Made by a program: the position numbers and the translations under genes. Under the pieces are notes generated by a model, which was not told the origin of the DNA, did no database searches, and saw nothing but the letters and a program-made list of their open reading frames with translations. A stretch of 64,000 nucleotides of DNA from Lichenibacterium ramalinae. GTDB taxonomy: Bacteria > Pseudomonadota > Alphaproteobacteria > Rhizobiales > Beijerinckiaceae. How positions within the stretch are numbered: the first letter of the stretch is position 1; every line of letters begins with the position of its first letter. Positions 1-13,090 of this stretch are shown in pieces. Where the stretch lies: assembly GCF_004137085.1 (NCBI RefSeq), contig NZ_QYBC01000007.1:124001-188000 (forward strand), read 5' to 3'.

Positions 1-3000
1 GGTCCACCAGGCTGGCGTTCAGGCGGTCGCCCTGCGTGCCGATGGCCGACACCGCCTCGGCGGCCGTTTCGGCGAACCGGCGGTGCAGCGTGCCGGTGGT
101 CCGGCCGAGGCCCGACAGGGCGGTCTCGGTCGCCTCGACGAAGCTGTCGCGCAGCACGTCGACGTGGCCGGCGAGCACGCCGCGCACGGCCTCCTCGCGC
201 CCCGCGAAGACCTGCCGGAGGTCGCCCAGGGAAGCGTCGAGCGCGGCGCGCGCCGCCGCGGTGCGGTCGGCGATGGTGGCGGCGATGCCGTCGCCGGCGG
301 CCGCCAGCGCCTCGCGGTGCCCCTCGATGCGGCTGCCGAGGGTCGTGCCCGAGGTTTCGAGCAGCCTTTCGGCCGCCTCGGTCTGGGACGCGATCAGCCC
401 GGCCAGCCGCTCGCCGTCGGCGGCGATGCGCTGTTCGCGCTCGCCGAACAGCCGGCGTAGCTCCTCGCCCGAGGCCGCGATGGCGTCGCGGGCCGCGGCC
501 GTGCGGGTTTCGACCAGGATGGCGGCCTCGGCGGCGGCGGTGGCGATCTCGCCGCGGCGGTCGGCGAAGAGCCGCTCGAAGGCGCCCTCGGCCTCGCCCA
601 TGACGCCCCGGGTGGCGGCCACATGGTCGTCGAGGCGGCGCGTCAGGGTCTCGTTGAGGCCGCCGAGGTCGGCGCTGCGGCCCTCGACGATCTCGGCCAG
701 CGTGTCGCTCGCCTGGGCGAGGGCGTCGCGCGCCGCCGCCGTCCGGTCGTCGATGGCGGCGAGCAGGTGGTCGCCCGCCGAGAGCAGGCGCGTTTCCCCG
801 TCGCCGACGTTGCGGGCCAGCGCGTCGCCGGCCTCGGCCACGGCGGAGGCGAGCTGCGCGGTCCGGCTCTCGACGCCTGCCAGCAGGTCGTCGTTCGCCG
901 CGGCGAGCTTGCGGCGATGCGCGTCGAGCGTGGCGTCCAGCGCGTTGCTCGAAGCCGCCAGCGTGTCGCGGGCCGCCGCGGTGCGGTCGTCCACGACGGC
1001 GGCGATCCGGTCCCCGGCATCGACGATCTCGTCGTGCCGCGCCGCCACCGCGTCGCGCAGGCCTTCGGCGGAAGCTTCGAGGGCGTCGCGCGCGGCGGCC
1101 GTGCGGGTCTCGATCTCGGCGAGGAGCCGGTCGCCCACGGTCGCGATGCGGTCGGCCTGCTCGGCCAGCACGCCGTCGACGGAGGCCGACAGCGCCGCGA
1201 GCCCTTCGCGGGCGGCGGCGGTGCGGGTCGCGACCAGGGCGGCGAAGTCGTCGCCGGCGCCGCGCAGCCGGGCCTGGTGGGCGTCGAAGGTTTGACCGAC
1301 GGCGTCGCCCGACCCCGTCAGGGCCTCGTGGGCGGCGGCGGCCTGGGCGGCGATCACGGCGGCGAGGGCCTCGCCGGCCGCGACGAAGCGGGCGTGGTGG
1401 GCGTCGAGGGTGGCGTCGAGCGCGGCCGCGGAGGCGTCGGCCGCCTCGCGGGCCGCGGCGGCGCGGCCGTCGACATCGGCGGCGTGGCGTTCGACGGCCG
1501 CCACGATGCCGGCCCGGTCCTCGTCCATGGCGCGGCGGGCGTCGTCCAGAGCCCGGCGGGTCTCGGCGAGGCGGGAATCGAGCCCGGCCGCCAGCCCGTC
1601 GCCGGCCGCCCCCATGCCCTCGATGGCGGCTGCGGCGCCGTCCACGGCGGCGGCGAGGGACGCCTGGCGCTGCGCCAGCAGCGCGTCGAGCGACTCCGCC
1701 GCGGCATCCACCACGGTGCGGATCTGCGCGGCATGGCCGTCGAGCAGGGTTTCGAGCCGGTCGGTCGAGCCGCCGATGTCGCCCCCGCGCGTTTCCAGCA
1801 TGGCGGCGAGGCGGTCGCCCGAGCCGGCGAGGTCGGTGTGGAGCGCGTGGGAGCGCTCGTCCATGGCGGCGAGGAAGCGGTCGCCGGCCTCGGCGAGGTC
1901 GCGCTGGCGCTCTGCCAGGAGCTGGTCGAGCGATGTGCCGACCTCCTCGACGAGGCCGCGGGCCGCGCCGAGCTGGTCCGAAACGATCTGCCCCACCCGC
2001 TCGGCGGCGAGCTGGAGGTCGGCACGGCGCGCCTCGAGCACGCCTTCCACGGTTTCAGCCGAGCCGTCGACGGCCTCGCGGGTGGTGGCGGCATGCCGGT
2101 CGAGCAGGCTCGCGACGCCGTCGGTGGCGGCGCCGAGGTCGGCCCGGTGGGCGTCGAGCACGGCCTGGAGATGTCCGAGCGCGTCCTGCACGGCGGCGAG
2201 ACGCTCGCCCAAGGTTTCGGCGAGGCCGTCGGCCAGCACCACCGTGCGGGTCTGGCCGTCGACGAAGAGCCGGTCGAGGTCGGCGTTGGCGGCCTCCGTC
2301 ACCTCGCGGGTGCCCACGATGTGGCTGTCGAGCAGGCCGGACAGCCGGTCGCCGGTCGCGACGAGTTCGGCGCGGTGGGCGTCGATGGCTTCGGCGAGCG
2401 AGGCCGCCGAGCGGTCGAGGTCGTCGCGCAGCTCGGCGTTCTCGACGAGGGCGGCGAAGCGCTCGCCCGCCGCGGCGAGCTGCGCTTCCCGCTCGGCGAA
2501 GGCGCGGGCCATGTTGTCGTTGGAGGCGTCGAGCGCGGCGCGCACGCCTTCCGCGTGGTCCCCGAGCCGGCCCATGAGGCGGTCGCGGGCGGCATCGAGC
2601 TCGGCGTGGTGGCCGGCCAGCATGGCTTCCATCTCGGCCACGGCGGCGGCGAGGCCGTCGCGCGCTTCCGCGGTGCGGGCCGCCACCCCGGTGCTGGCGC
2701 GGTCGGCGATGTCGACGAGCTGCGCTTCGCGGTCCTCGATCAGCAGCTGGAAATCGGCGGCGGCCGAGGCGAAGGCGGCGCGGGACGCCGTGGCGCGCTC
2801 GTCGATGCCCTTCAGCACGCCCTTGCCGAAGCCCGACAGGTCGTCGAGCCGGGTCTCGAACAGCGCGGCGAGGTCGCTCTGCGCGGCATCGAAGGTCGCC
2901 TGGGCGGCGGCCGTGCGGTCGTGGAACAGCGCGCCGAGCTGGTCGGACGCGGCGGTGAGCTCGGCGCGGCGGATGTCGAACAGGCTGGCGATGTTCTCGC

Positions 3001-4459
3001 TCGCCGTCTCGAACTCGGCCGCGACGCTTTCGGCGCGCTCGCCGATCCGGGCCGCGATGCGCTCGCCGGTGGCCGTCAACGTGCCGTCGAGCGCCGTCCC
3101 GTAGGCCGTGACGACGTCGCGCAGCTCGTCCTGGATGGCGGTGAGCCGCACCGCCAGGGCGTCGCCCCGGGCCGCGACATCGTCGCCGATCCGCATGGCG
3201 AGGAGGTCGACGCGCTCCGTCACGGCATCGCCGCGGGTGGCGAGATGGGCGGCGAGGTCGTCGCCGCTGCGGCGCAGACGCTCGTCCACCGCCGCCACCT
3301 GGTCGGCGATGTCGCGCGACACGCGCTCGCCCGTGTCGTCGAGGCGGTTGGTCACCGTATCGACGGCGACGTGCAGGCGCTCCGCAATGGCGGCGCCCTG
3401 CTGGTCGATGGAGGCGGCGGTGGCGTCGCCGATCAGCGCCATCGAGCCGGTGATCTCGCGGCCCTTCACGTCGAGCGCCTCGGTGACCCGGCCGCCGGCC
3501 TCGGCGACGCTGGCGCTGAGTTGCTCGGACACGCTGTCGAGGTCGCGCGCGAGGCTCTCGTGGGCACCCGCGATGGCGCCGCGCACCCGGTCGGCGTTGG
3601 CCACGATGGCTTCGCGCTCGTTGGTCAGTTCGTCGATCATCGAGCGGATGCGGCGCTCGTTGTCGGTGTAGGAGCGTTCGAGGTTGGCCACCTCGTTGCG
3701 CACGATGGTTTCGAGTTCGCCGGCGCGGGCCAGCGCCCGCTCGATGCCGTCGCCCATGGAGGCGACCTCGCGGCGGATCGCCTGCGACAGGCTCACGACC
3801 TGTTCGGTCGCGATCGTTTCCGGCTCGGCGAGCCGCACCGCGATGGCCGCCATGGAACGGGTGGTGAGGCGCAGTTCCTGCGTGCGGCGCATCAGCGCCG
3901 CGATGATGAAGAAGAACACGGCCGGGCCCACCAGGGCACCGATGCCGGCGAGGACGTCGGGACGCGCCGCGGTGGCGGCCGACAGACCCCCCCCGAAGGT
4001 GCCCTCGGCGTAGAGCCCGTAGCCGCACACGACCGCCCACAGGACCGAGCCGATGCCGGCGAGCAGGAAGGGCGTGCCGCTCGGGCGCGTCTGCAGGGCG
4101 GCGAGCAACTGCCCGACCGAGCGGCGGTCGTCGTTGGCGTGGAGGCTGGCGGCCGTCAGGGCACCGTTGGCGGCCGCGGCGCCGGCCGGGGCGCGTCCCG
4201 CCTGGCGCGCCAGGGCGTCGGCCGGGCCGATCGCGGGCGCCGCCTCGGCGGGCGGCGTGCCGCCGCGTTCCGCCGTCATGCGGGGCATGGGGGCGGGGTC
4301 GCGGTTCCGGTCCGGGACGTCGACCGCGGCGGGCGGTGCCGCGGGGGACGTGTCGGCGTCGTCGTCGGAATCCGAGTCGATGTTGACGAGGTTGAGGGCT
4401 TCCTCGATCGCCAGGAGGGCCGCGGCGGCCGGATCCTTGGCTTCGTTCTTTACAGCCAT
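1..4459 (-). CDS. Growth Pole Ring-like giant membrane-anchored coiled-coil protein (3' end beyond window)
   Basis: An open frame runs from an ATG at 4459 to the window edge with no stop: at least 1486 residues, C-terminus missing. The first ~125 residues are acidic and Pro/Ala-rich, with an SDSDDD run near residue 29. Two hydrophobic helices follow (about 130-150 and 169-190), separated by a short Gly-rich loop. Everything after is Ala/Arg/Glu-rich helical sequence with a repeated RTAAARD-type motif every 40 residues, resembling apolipoprotein A/E-type helical repeats. This matches the Growth Pole Ring protein of Agrobacterium (about 2100 residues, membrane helices near the N-terminus, apolipoprotein-like body), which organises polar growth in Hyphomicrobiales; databases often call relatives 'kinesin-like' or 'apolipoprotein A1/A4/E domain' proteins. 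The next in-frame stop upstream is at 4556, so the start is well bounded. Role by family resemblance only. Confidence 0.75.
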   Translation of the reverse strand, partial: MAVKNEAKDPAAAALLAIEEALNLVNIDSDSDDDADTSPAAPPAAVDVPDRNRDPAPMPRMTAERGGTPPAEAAPAIGPADALARQAGRAPAGAAAANGALTAASLHANDDRRSVGQLLAALQTRPSGTPFLLAGIGSVLWAVVCGYGLYAEGTFGGGLSAATAARPDVLAGIGALVGPAVFFFIIAALMRRTQELRLTTRSMAAIAVRLAEPETIATEQVVSLSQAIRREVASMGDGIERALARAGELETIVRNEVANLERSYTDNERRIRSMIDELTNEREAIVANADRVRGAIAGAHESLARDLDSVSEQLSASVAEAGGRVTEALDVKGREITGSMALIGDATAASIDQQGAAIAERLHVAVDTVTNRLDDTGERVSRDIADQVAAVDERLRRSGDDLAAHLATRGDAVTERVDLLAMRIGDDVAARGDALAVRLTAIQDELRDVVTAYGTALDGTLTATGERIAARIGERAESVAAEFETASENIASLFDIRRAELTAASDQLGALFHDRTAAAQATFDAAQSDLAALFETRLDDLSGFGKGVLKGIDERATASRAAFASAAADFQLLIEDREAQLVDIADRASTGVAARTAEARDGLAAAVAEMEAMLAGHHAELDAARDRLMGRLGDHAEGVRAALDASNDNMARAFAEREAQLAAAGERFAALVENAELRDDLDRSAASLAEAIDAHRAELVATGDRLSGLLDSHIVGTREVTEAANADLDRLFVDGQTRTVVLADGLAETLGERLAAVQDALGHLQAVLDAHRADLGAATDGVASLLDRHAATTREAVDGSAETVEGVLEARRADLQLAAERVGQIVSDQLGAARGLVEEVGTSLDQLLAERQRDLAEAGDRFLAAMDERSHALHTDLAGSGDRLAAMLETRGGDIGGSTDRLETLLDGHAAQIRTVVDAAAESLDALLAQRQASLAAAVDGAAAAIEGMGAAGDGLAAGLDSRLAETRRALDDARRAMDEDRAGIVAAVERHAADVDGRAAAAREAADASAAALDATLDAHHARFVAAGEALAAVIAAQAAAAHEALTGSGDAVGQTFDAHQARLRGAGDDFAALVATRTAAAREGLAALSASVDGVLAEQADRIATVGDRLLAEIETRTAAARDALEASAEGLRDAVAARHDEIVDAGDRIAAVVDDRTAAARDTLAASSNALDATLDAHRRKLAAANDDLLAGVESRTAQLASAVAEAGDALARNVGDGETRLLSAGDHLLAAIDDRTAAARDALAQASDTLAEIVEGRSADLGGLNETLTRRLDDHVAATRGVMGEAEGAFERLFADRRGEIATAAAEAAILVETRTAAARDAIAASGEELRRLFGEREQRIAADGERLAGLIASQTEAAERLLETSGTTLGSRIEGHREALAAAGDGIAATIADRTAAARAALDASLGDLRQVFAGREEAVRGVLAGHVDVLRDSFVEATETALSGLGRTTGTLHRRFAETAAEAVSAIGTQGDRLNASLVD

Positions 4460-4747
4460 ACTCGCCTCACCCGATCTGGGACTCACGCGGTCAAGGCCTC
4501 GTCGTCGAATGGATCGCGGGCCGCCCGGCCCCAACGATCGATCGAATGCGAAACATTAACCAAACGGCAGTCTACTCGGCGCGTCGGGGGATGGAAACCA
4601 CCCCGAAACAGGATCGGCCAACGTCGTTAACGGCTTGTTCACCTCTGAAACCCCATGCCCCGCGCCCTCGTGCTCCGTGCCTTCGGCGGCGCGGTCCCGC
4701 CCGTCCCCGGCGGCTGGGGGCCGAGACCCCACTGCAGGAGTTCGCGT

Positions 4748-5673
<926 letters not shown>

Positions 5674-5680
5674 TCGTCGG

Positions 5681-5700
5681 CCGGGCCGGTTCCGGCCCGG
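5681..5700 (+). terminator. Possible terminator hairpin after the ferredoxin gene
   Basis: Two perfect 9-bp arms, CCGGGCCGG and CCGGCCCGG, flank a 2-base centre 8 bp after the ferredoxin stop. No T-run follows, so intrinsic termination is uncertain; it could instead stabilise the mRNA. Confidence 0.4.
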
Positions 5701-5783
5701 TGTCCAAGGCGTCGAAGGCCAAGGGCCGCGGGGCGGATCTCCGGCAGGCCGCGTCGATTGTCGCGGTGCAACACGCGCCGTAG

Positions 5784-6905
<1,122 letters not shown>

Positions 6906-6953
6906 CCGTCGCCGGCGCCGGGGCGGCGAAGCGCCGTCCCGGGCCGGGCCGGG

Positions 6954-7184
6954 TCATTCCGCCGACGTCTGCAGCGCCAGGGCGTGCAGGACGCCGCCCA
7001 TGTTGCCCTTCAGCGCCGCATACACGATCTGGTGCTGCTGCACCCGGCTCTTGCCCTTGAAGGAGGGCGACACCACGGTCGCGGCATAATGGTCCCCGTC
7101 GCCGGCGAGATCGCGGATCTCGACCGTGGCGTCGGGCAGGGCCTCCTTGATCAGCCGTTCGATCTCGCTGGATTCCATCGCCAT
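6954..7184 (-). CDS. bolA: BolA family protein
   Basis: 76 residues, typical of the short BolA/IbaG-type proteins. The stretch DHYAATVVSPSFKGKSRVQQ matches the BolA core, in which the conserved His and an FxGKSRVxQHQxVYxAL segment form the class II KH-like fold. BolA proteins bind monothiol glutaredoxins and act in Fe-S cluster trafficking and stress. Two ATGs in tandem (7184 and 7178) could start translation; the upstream one is given. It lies 70 bp downstream of purL on the same strand, an order common in alphaproteobacteria, where a monothiol glutaredoxin gene often follows. Here the next gene downstream is instead the convergent ferredoxin reductase. Confidence 0.9.
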   Translation of the reverse strand: MAMESSEIERLIKEALPDATVEIRDLAGDGDHYAATVVSPSFKGKSRVQQHQIVYAALKGNMGGVLHALALQTSAE

Positions 7185-7254
7185 CGGGTTCACTCCGCTG
7201 CCCACATGGGCCGTGATATAGCCGACACGCGCCCGGTCCGAAACGACGGCCCGT

Positions 7255-9507
<2,253 letters not shown>

Positions 9508-9643
9508 GGGGGAGTCTCCGTGAGGTCGTCGGGCGAGCGTTACGGCGGCGCGGGCCGCGAGGCAAGGCGGGCGGGGGCCTCGGCCCTGCCGCCACGCCAT
9601 CCTCCGGTCCCGGCGCGTCCTGCCCAGACGGGACGTCTCGCCA

Positions 9644-10021
9644 TGCCAGGGCCTCGGCCACCACTGCCGTCACCACGCCATCGAGGTTGACCCGCACCTC
9701 TTCGGCGGGGAAGCGCATCACCGCCACCCCTCGCGCCCCGAGCTAGGCGTCGCGCATCCGATCGCGGGCCGGGGCGCTGCCGAGGTCGTGGGCGAGACCG
9801 TCCACCTCGACGCCGAGCCGCGCCTCGTCACAGTAGAAATCCAGGACATAGGGGCCGAGCGGGTGCTGGCGCCGGAACTTCCGGCCCTCCGGGCGGCGGC
9901 GCAGCGCCGACCACAGGCGCAGTTCGGGCGGCGTCATGGCCCGGCGCAGGCGGCGCGCGCGGGCCACGGTGAGGCGGGGTGCGTCCACCACGATGTTCTC
10001 CTCGCGCTTGCCCCTCCACAC
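9644..10021 (-). pseudogene. DUF559 (PD-(D/E)XK-like) endonuclease domain gene interrupted by an amber codon
   Basis: Reading leftwards from a GTG at 10021, the frame gives a recognisable DUF559 domain: LRLWSALRRRPEGRKFRRQH, then a hydrophobic LDFYCDEARLGVEVDG core with the acidic residues of the restriction-endonuclease-like fold. It stops at a TAG (9743-9745) after RMRDA. The same frame then continues LGARGVAVMRFPAEEV, which is the expected C-terminal strand of the family. Family members usually have Trp at the stop position (RDAW.AARG), so one TGG-to-TAG change explains the break. No stop follows soon after, suggesting the C-terminus has also eroded. The intact domain is chromosomally encoded, of uncertain function, and sometimes called a very-short-patch-repair-like nuclease. 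Confidence 0.65.
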
Positions 10022-10208
10022 CGCTTCGCAGGGTCGGGCGCCATCGCCGCGTCGCCTCGACGTCGGCGCCGAGGTCGTTGCGGCGGATCGGATCGAAGGC
10101 CACAACGCTGCGGTCGAGGACACCTGGAGTCGACGAGCTCGGTGGCGGGTCCGGAATGGCGTCGTTCTTCACCGGGGATTGCAGGATGGCAATCCGATCT
10201 TCCGGATC
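10022..10208. other. Non-coding stretch beside the DUF559 pseudogene
   Basis: Together with the pseudogene this fills the gap between purL and the radical SAM gene. I see no convincing gene here. Short minus-strand frames exist but show no family resemblance and may be decayed upstream sequence of the DUF559 gene. Confidence 0.4.
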
Positions 10209-11375
10209 TCACGTCCAGTAGAGGACCTTGGCGGACGGCAGGCGCCGGGCCAGCGCCGCCGTCAGCTCGGCCCGCATCTCCTTCATGGTGGCGGCCGGGT
10301 AGACGTGCTTGACCGAGCCGAACTTGGTCAGCTTGCGGGAGCGCTGCGCCTCGTCCATCTCGAGCTTCGAGGCGGGATACCAGCCCTGGAGCACGCCCTT
10401 CGACTTGGGCGTGAAGCGATGGGTGATGAGCTCCGCCGTGAGGTCGAGGTCCGGCGCCCCGTCGAGGGCCCGGGCGGCGGCCGTGAACAGCGCGTCGTAG
10501 CCCTCGCGCCAGCCCGCGACGGGTTGGATCGGCGCCACCGTCAGCCCGACCTTGTAGCCGGCCCGCGCCAGCCGCCCGAGCGCGCCCAGGCGCTCTCCGA
10601 GCGGGCTGGTGCCGCCCTCGAAGCGGATGAGGTCCGCGGCGTTGACCGACATGCGCACCCGCGTCCGCCCGCCGTGCTCCAGCCCGAGCAGGGGCGACAC
10701 GTCGGCGAACTTGGTGGTGAAGCGCAGCTGCACGGGCGCGTCCCAGCGGCCGAAGAACGTCACGGCCTCGGCGAGCGACCCCGTCAGGTGCTCGATGCCG
10801 AGCGGGTCGGCGTAGCAGGAGGCCTCGAAGGTCGTGCCCTCGCCGGCACGGCTCGTCGAGGCGCTGGTGATGGTGCCCTGGCCGAGATAGGCGTCGAGGC
10901 CGCCGAGGATCTCCTCGACGTTGGCATAGACGCGGGTGATGGGCGGGCCGGCCAGCGACCCCGCCAGGTAGCAATATTGGCAATGCGCCGGGCAGCCCTC
11001 GGCGAGGTCGAAGCGCCAGTCGGCCGAGGGCGGGATGGGTTGGAGCCGGCGCTTGGCGGGCGACGCCACCACCACCGCCAGCGTGCCCTTGGCGAGCCGA
11101 TAGTCGGCGGCCGGGCTCACGCCGGCGGCGAGGCCGGTGAGCCGGTCGTTCGGCAGGTCCACCACCTCGGCGCCGAGCGCGGCGGCCCGGTCCGCGATGG
11201 CGCGCGCGCGGGGCCATTCCCGCGCCGCCCGCGTCACGAGCACGCGCTTCGGCCGCCACGCCCGGTGGTGGCCGAGCGGGGGAAGGCCCGCGGGGTCGAG
11301 GTCCGGGGCGGCGGCGCCCGAGAAGAGGTGCGGGGCGGGGGCCGGAAGCTCGGCCGGGGCGGGGTCGGTGTCCAT
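10209..11375 (-). CDS. Spore photoproduct lyase-like (SplB family) radical SAM protein
   Basis: 388 residues. The [4Fe-4S]/S-adenosylmethionine motif CPAHCQYCYL (C-x3-C-x2-C, near residue 128) is the radical SAM cluster motif, and the surrounding sequence (EGCPAHCQYCYLAGSL, PITRVYANVEEIL) matches the SPL family. In spore-formers SplB repairs the thymine dimer 'spore photoproduct'; homologues occur in many non-sporulating alphaproteobacteria, where the substrate is not settled. The C-terminus ends in VLYWT, close to the usual family end. ATG 11375 is used. The gene is divergent from a methyltransferase gene 129 bp away. A role in UV or DNA damage handling is inference from the family. Confidence 0.85.
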   Translation of the reverse strand: MDTDPAPAELPAPAPHLFSGAAAPDLDPAGLPPLGHHRAWRPKRVLVTRAAREWPRARAIADRAAALGAEVVDLPNDRLTGLAAGVSPAADYRLAKGTLAVVVASPAKRRLQPIPPSADWRFDLAEGCPAHCQYCYLAGSLAGPPITRVYANVEEILGGLDAYLGQGTITSASTSRAGEGTTFEASCYADPLGIEHLTGSLAEAVTFFGRWDAPVQLRFTTKFADVSPLLGLEHGGRTRVRMSVNAADLIRFEGGTSPLGERLGALGRLARAGYKVGLTVAPIQPVAGWREGYDALFTAAARALDGAPDLDLTAELITHRFTPKSKGVLQGWYPASKLEMDEAQRSRKLTKFGSVKHVYPAATMKEMRAELTAALARRLPSAKVLYWT

Positions 11376-11504
11376 GGAGGGCAAACGCGCCGGCACGGAC
11401 GGGAGCGCCGCAGCCCTTTGACGCTCCCCGGCCGATGCGCCATATCGGATCGCGTGACCCAGCCGCCCCCCGACCTCACATCCCAAAATCTCCCGCATCA
11501 GGCC

Positions 11505-12389
11505 ATGGCCGGCCAGGGATCCGCCCCCCGGGTCTTCGACCGGGCCCTGTTGCGCCGCCGTCTCGCCCGGGCGGTGACGGCGGGGAGCGAGGATTTCCTG
11601 CTCGCGCGCGCCGCCGCCGACGCCGTCGAGCGGCTGTCCTTCGTCAAGCGCGACTTCCGCAGCGTGCTCGACCTCGGCTCGCCCCGCCCCGACGTCGCCG
11701 CCGCGCTGGCGGCGGCCCTGCCGGACGCCGCCGTGACCCGGATGGCGCCGCTGGCCGGGCCGGAGCCGGCGGGGCGCTGGTCCCGGGTCGTCGGCGACGA
11801 CGAGCGGCAGCCCTTTGCGCCCGGCAGCTTCGACCTCGTCGTGTCCTGCCTGACGCTGCAGGCCGTCAACGATCTGCCGGGCGCGCTCGTGCAGGCGCGC
11901 CGCTGCCTTAAGCCCGATGGGCTGTTCCTGGCCTGCCTGTTCGGCGGCGACACGTTGAAGGAACTGCGGACCGCGCTGTCGGTCGCGGAAAGCGAGGTGT
12001 CGGGCGGGGCCAGCCCCCGGGTGGCGCCCTTCTCGGACCTGCGGGACCTCGGCGGCCTGTTGCAGCGGGCCGGCTTCGCCCTGCCGGTGACCGACACCGA
12101 ACCGCTGGTGGTGCGCTATGCCCACCCGTTCCGGCTCTTCGCCGACCTGCGCGCCATGGGGGCCACCAACGCCCTGGCGCTGCGCCACCGCGGCCCGATG
12201 CGGCGCGGCGTTCTGATGCGGGCGGCCGACGTCTATGACGAGCGCTTCTCGGATCCCGACGGGCGGCTGCGGGCGACCTTCGACCTTATCTGGCTGTCGG
12301 GCTGGTCCCCGCACGAGAGCCAGCAGAAGCCGCTGCGGCCGGGCTCGGCCAAGATGTCGCTGGCGGCGGCGCTCAAGCCCGAAGGCTGA
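11505..12389 (+). CDS. NDUFAF5-like class I SAM-dependent methyltransferase
   Basis: 294 residues. It begins with the family signature RVFDRALLRRRLARA. A Rossmann SAM-binding motif (SVLDLGSPRPDVAAAL, somewhat degenerate in the glycine positions) follows, then FDLVVSCLTLQAVNDLPGAL, and the diagnostic SGGASPRVAPFSDLRDLG block seen in NDUFAF5 and its alphaproteobacterial relatives. The mitochondrial homologue is a complex I assembly factor that hydroxylates an arginine of NDUFS7; the bacterial role is presumably related. The ATG at 11505 fits the family N-terminus; an in-frame GTG at 11454 would add 17 residues. It is divergent from the SplB-like gene. Confidence 0.85.
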   Translation: MAGQGSAPRVFDRALLRRRLARAVTAGSEDFLLARAAADAVERLSFVKRDFRSVLDLGSPRPDVAAALAAALPDAAVTRMAPLAGPEPAGRWSRVVGDDERQPFAPGSFDLVVSCLTLQAVNDLPGALVQARRCLKPDGLFLACLFGGDTLKELRTALSVAESEVSGGASPRVAPFSDLRDLGGLLQRAGFALPVTDTEPLVVRYAHPFRLFADLRAMGATNALALRHRGPMRRGVLMRAADVYDERFSDPDGRLRATFDLIWLSGWSPHESQQKPLRPGSAKMSLAAALKPEG

Positions 12390-12509
12390 TCCGCCTAGGA
12401 ACCCGTGACGGTGAACCCGTGGCGCTGTCGGACACGGGCCGGAAGAGCCCTCGAGACCGTCGAAAGGCTCCTGTCCCGCATCGGGAACCCGGCACGCATC
12501 CGCGAGTTC

Positions 12510-12974
12510 TCAGGCGGCGTTGGAGGCCGGCTCCTGGGTGAGGACGCCGTAGAGGCCGGCGGCATCGCGGGTGGCGCGCAACTTGGCGACGATGCCGGGT
12601 TCGCGCAGGACCCGGGCGATGCGGGCCAGGGCCTTGAGGTGGTCGGCGCCCGAAGCCTCGGGTGCCACCAGCAGGAAGGCGAGGTCGACGGGCGTGCCGT
12701 CGAGCGACTCGAACTCGATGGGCCGCTCCAGCCTGGCGAAGACCCCGACGATCTTGGTGCAGCTCAGGAGCTTGCCGTGGGGGATGGCGATGCCGTTGCC
12801 GACCCCCGTCGAGCCGAGGCGCTCGCGTTGGAGGACCGCGTCGTAGATCTCGCGCGGGTTGAGCCCCGACACGATGCCGGCGCGCTCGCTCATCTCGTGC
12901 AGGGCGGACTTCTTGGTGTTCACCCGCAGCGCCGGGAGGATCGCATCGGCGGTGATCAGATCGTCTAACGGCAT
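12510..12974 (-). CDS. ptsN: PTS IIA-like nitrogen regulatory protein PtsN (EIIA-Ntr)
   Basis: 154 residues, full length for EIIA-Ntr. The phosphorylatable histidine sits in GNGIAIPHGKL, the conserved active-site block of the family. The start MPLDDLITADAILPALRVNT and the C-terminal helices are typical. In the nitrogen PTS, phosphate passes from EI-Ntr and NPr to this protein, whose phosphorylation state controls potassium transport, kinases and carbon/nitrogen balance. It lies 116 bp after hpf on the same strand, the usual order downstream of rpoN in alphaproteobacteria; rpoN is not next to the pair here. A Kup potassium transporter is encoded elsewhere in the window. Confidence 0.95.
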   Translation of the reverse strand: MPLDDLITADAILPALRVNTKKSALHEMSERAGIVSGLNPREIYDAVLQRERLGSTGVGNGIAIPHGKLLSCTKIVGVFARLERPIEFESLDGTPVDLAFLLVAPEASGADHLKALARIARVLREPGIVAKLRATRDAAGLYGVLTQEPASNAA

Positions 12975-13090
12975 CTCGTCTTGAGTCCATAGGCTCGCGT
13001 GCCGAACTCGGCAACTTCCGTGCCAGCGGCGCCCCACGGAGAACCGGAAGGGGGCGGTCCGTCGTCGGGGCGCGGACCGCATAGCACGCC

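Noticed and set aside
241-1480. CRISPR-like or satellite DNA from the 120-bp periodicity
   Set aside because: The period is in frame and reflects protein repeats; the DNA between units is diverged at third positions as expected for coding sequence.
36-4630. Very long plus-strand open frames (up to 1335 codons) over the left end
   Set aside because: They are GC-rich antisense shadows. The minus frame from 4459 gives membrane helices and a 40-residue repeat with sensible residues, while the plus translations are low-complexity and show no family pattern.
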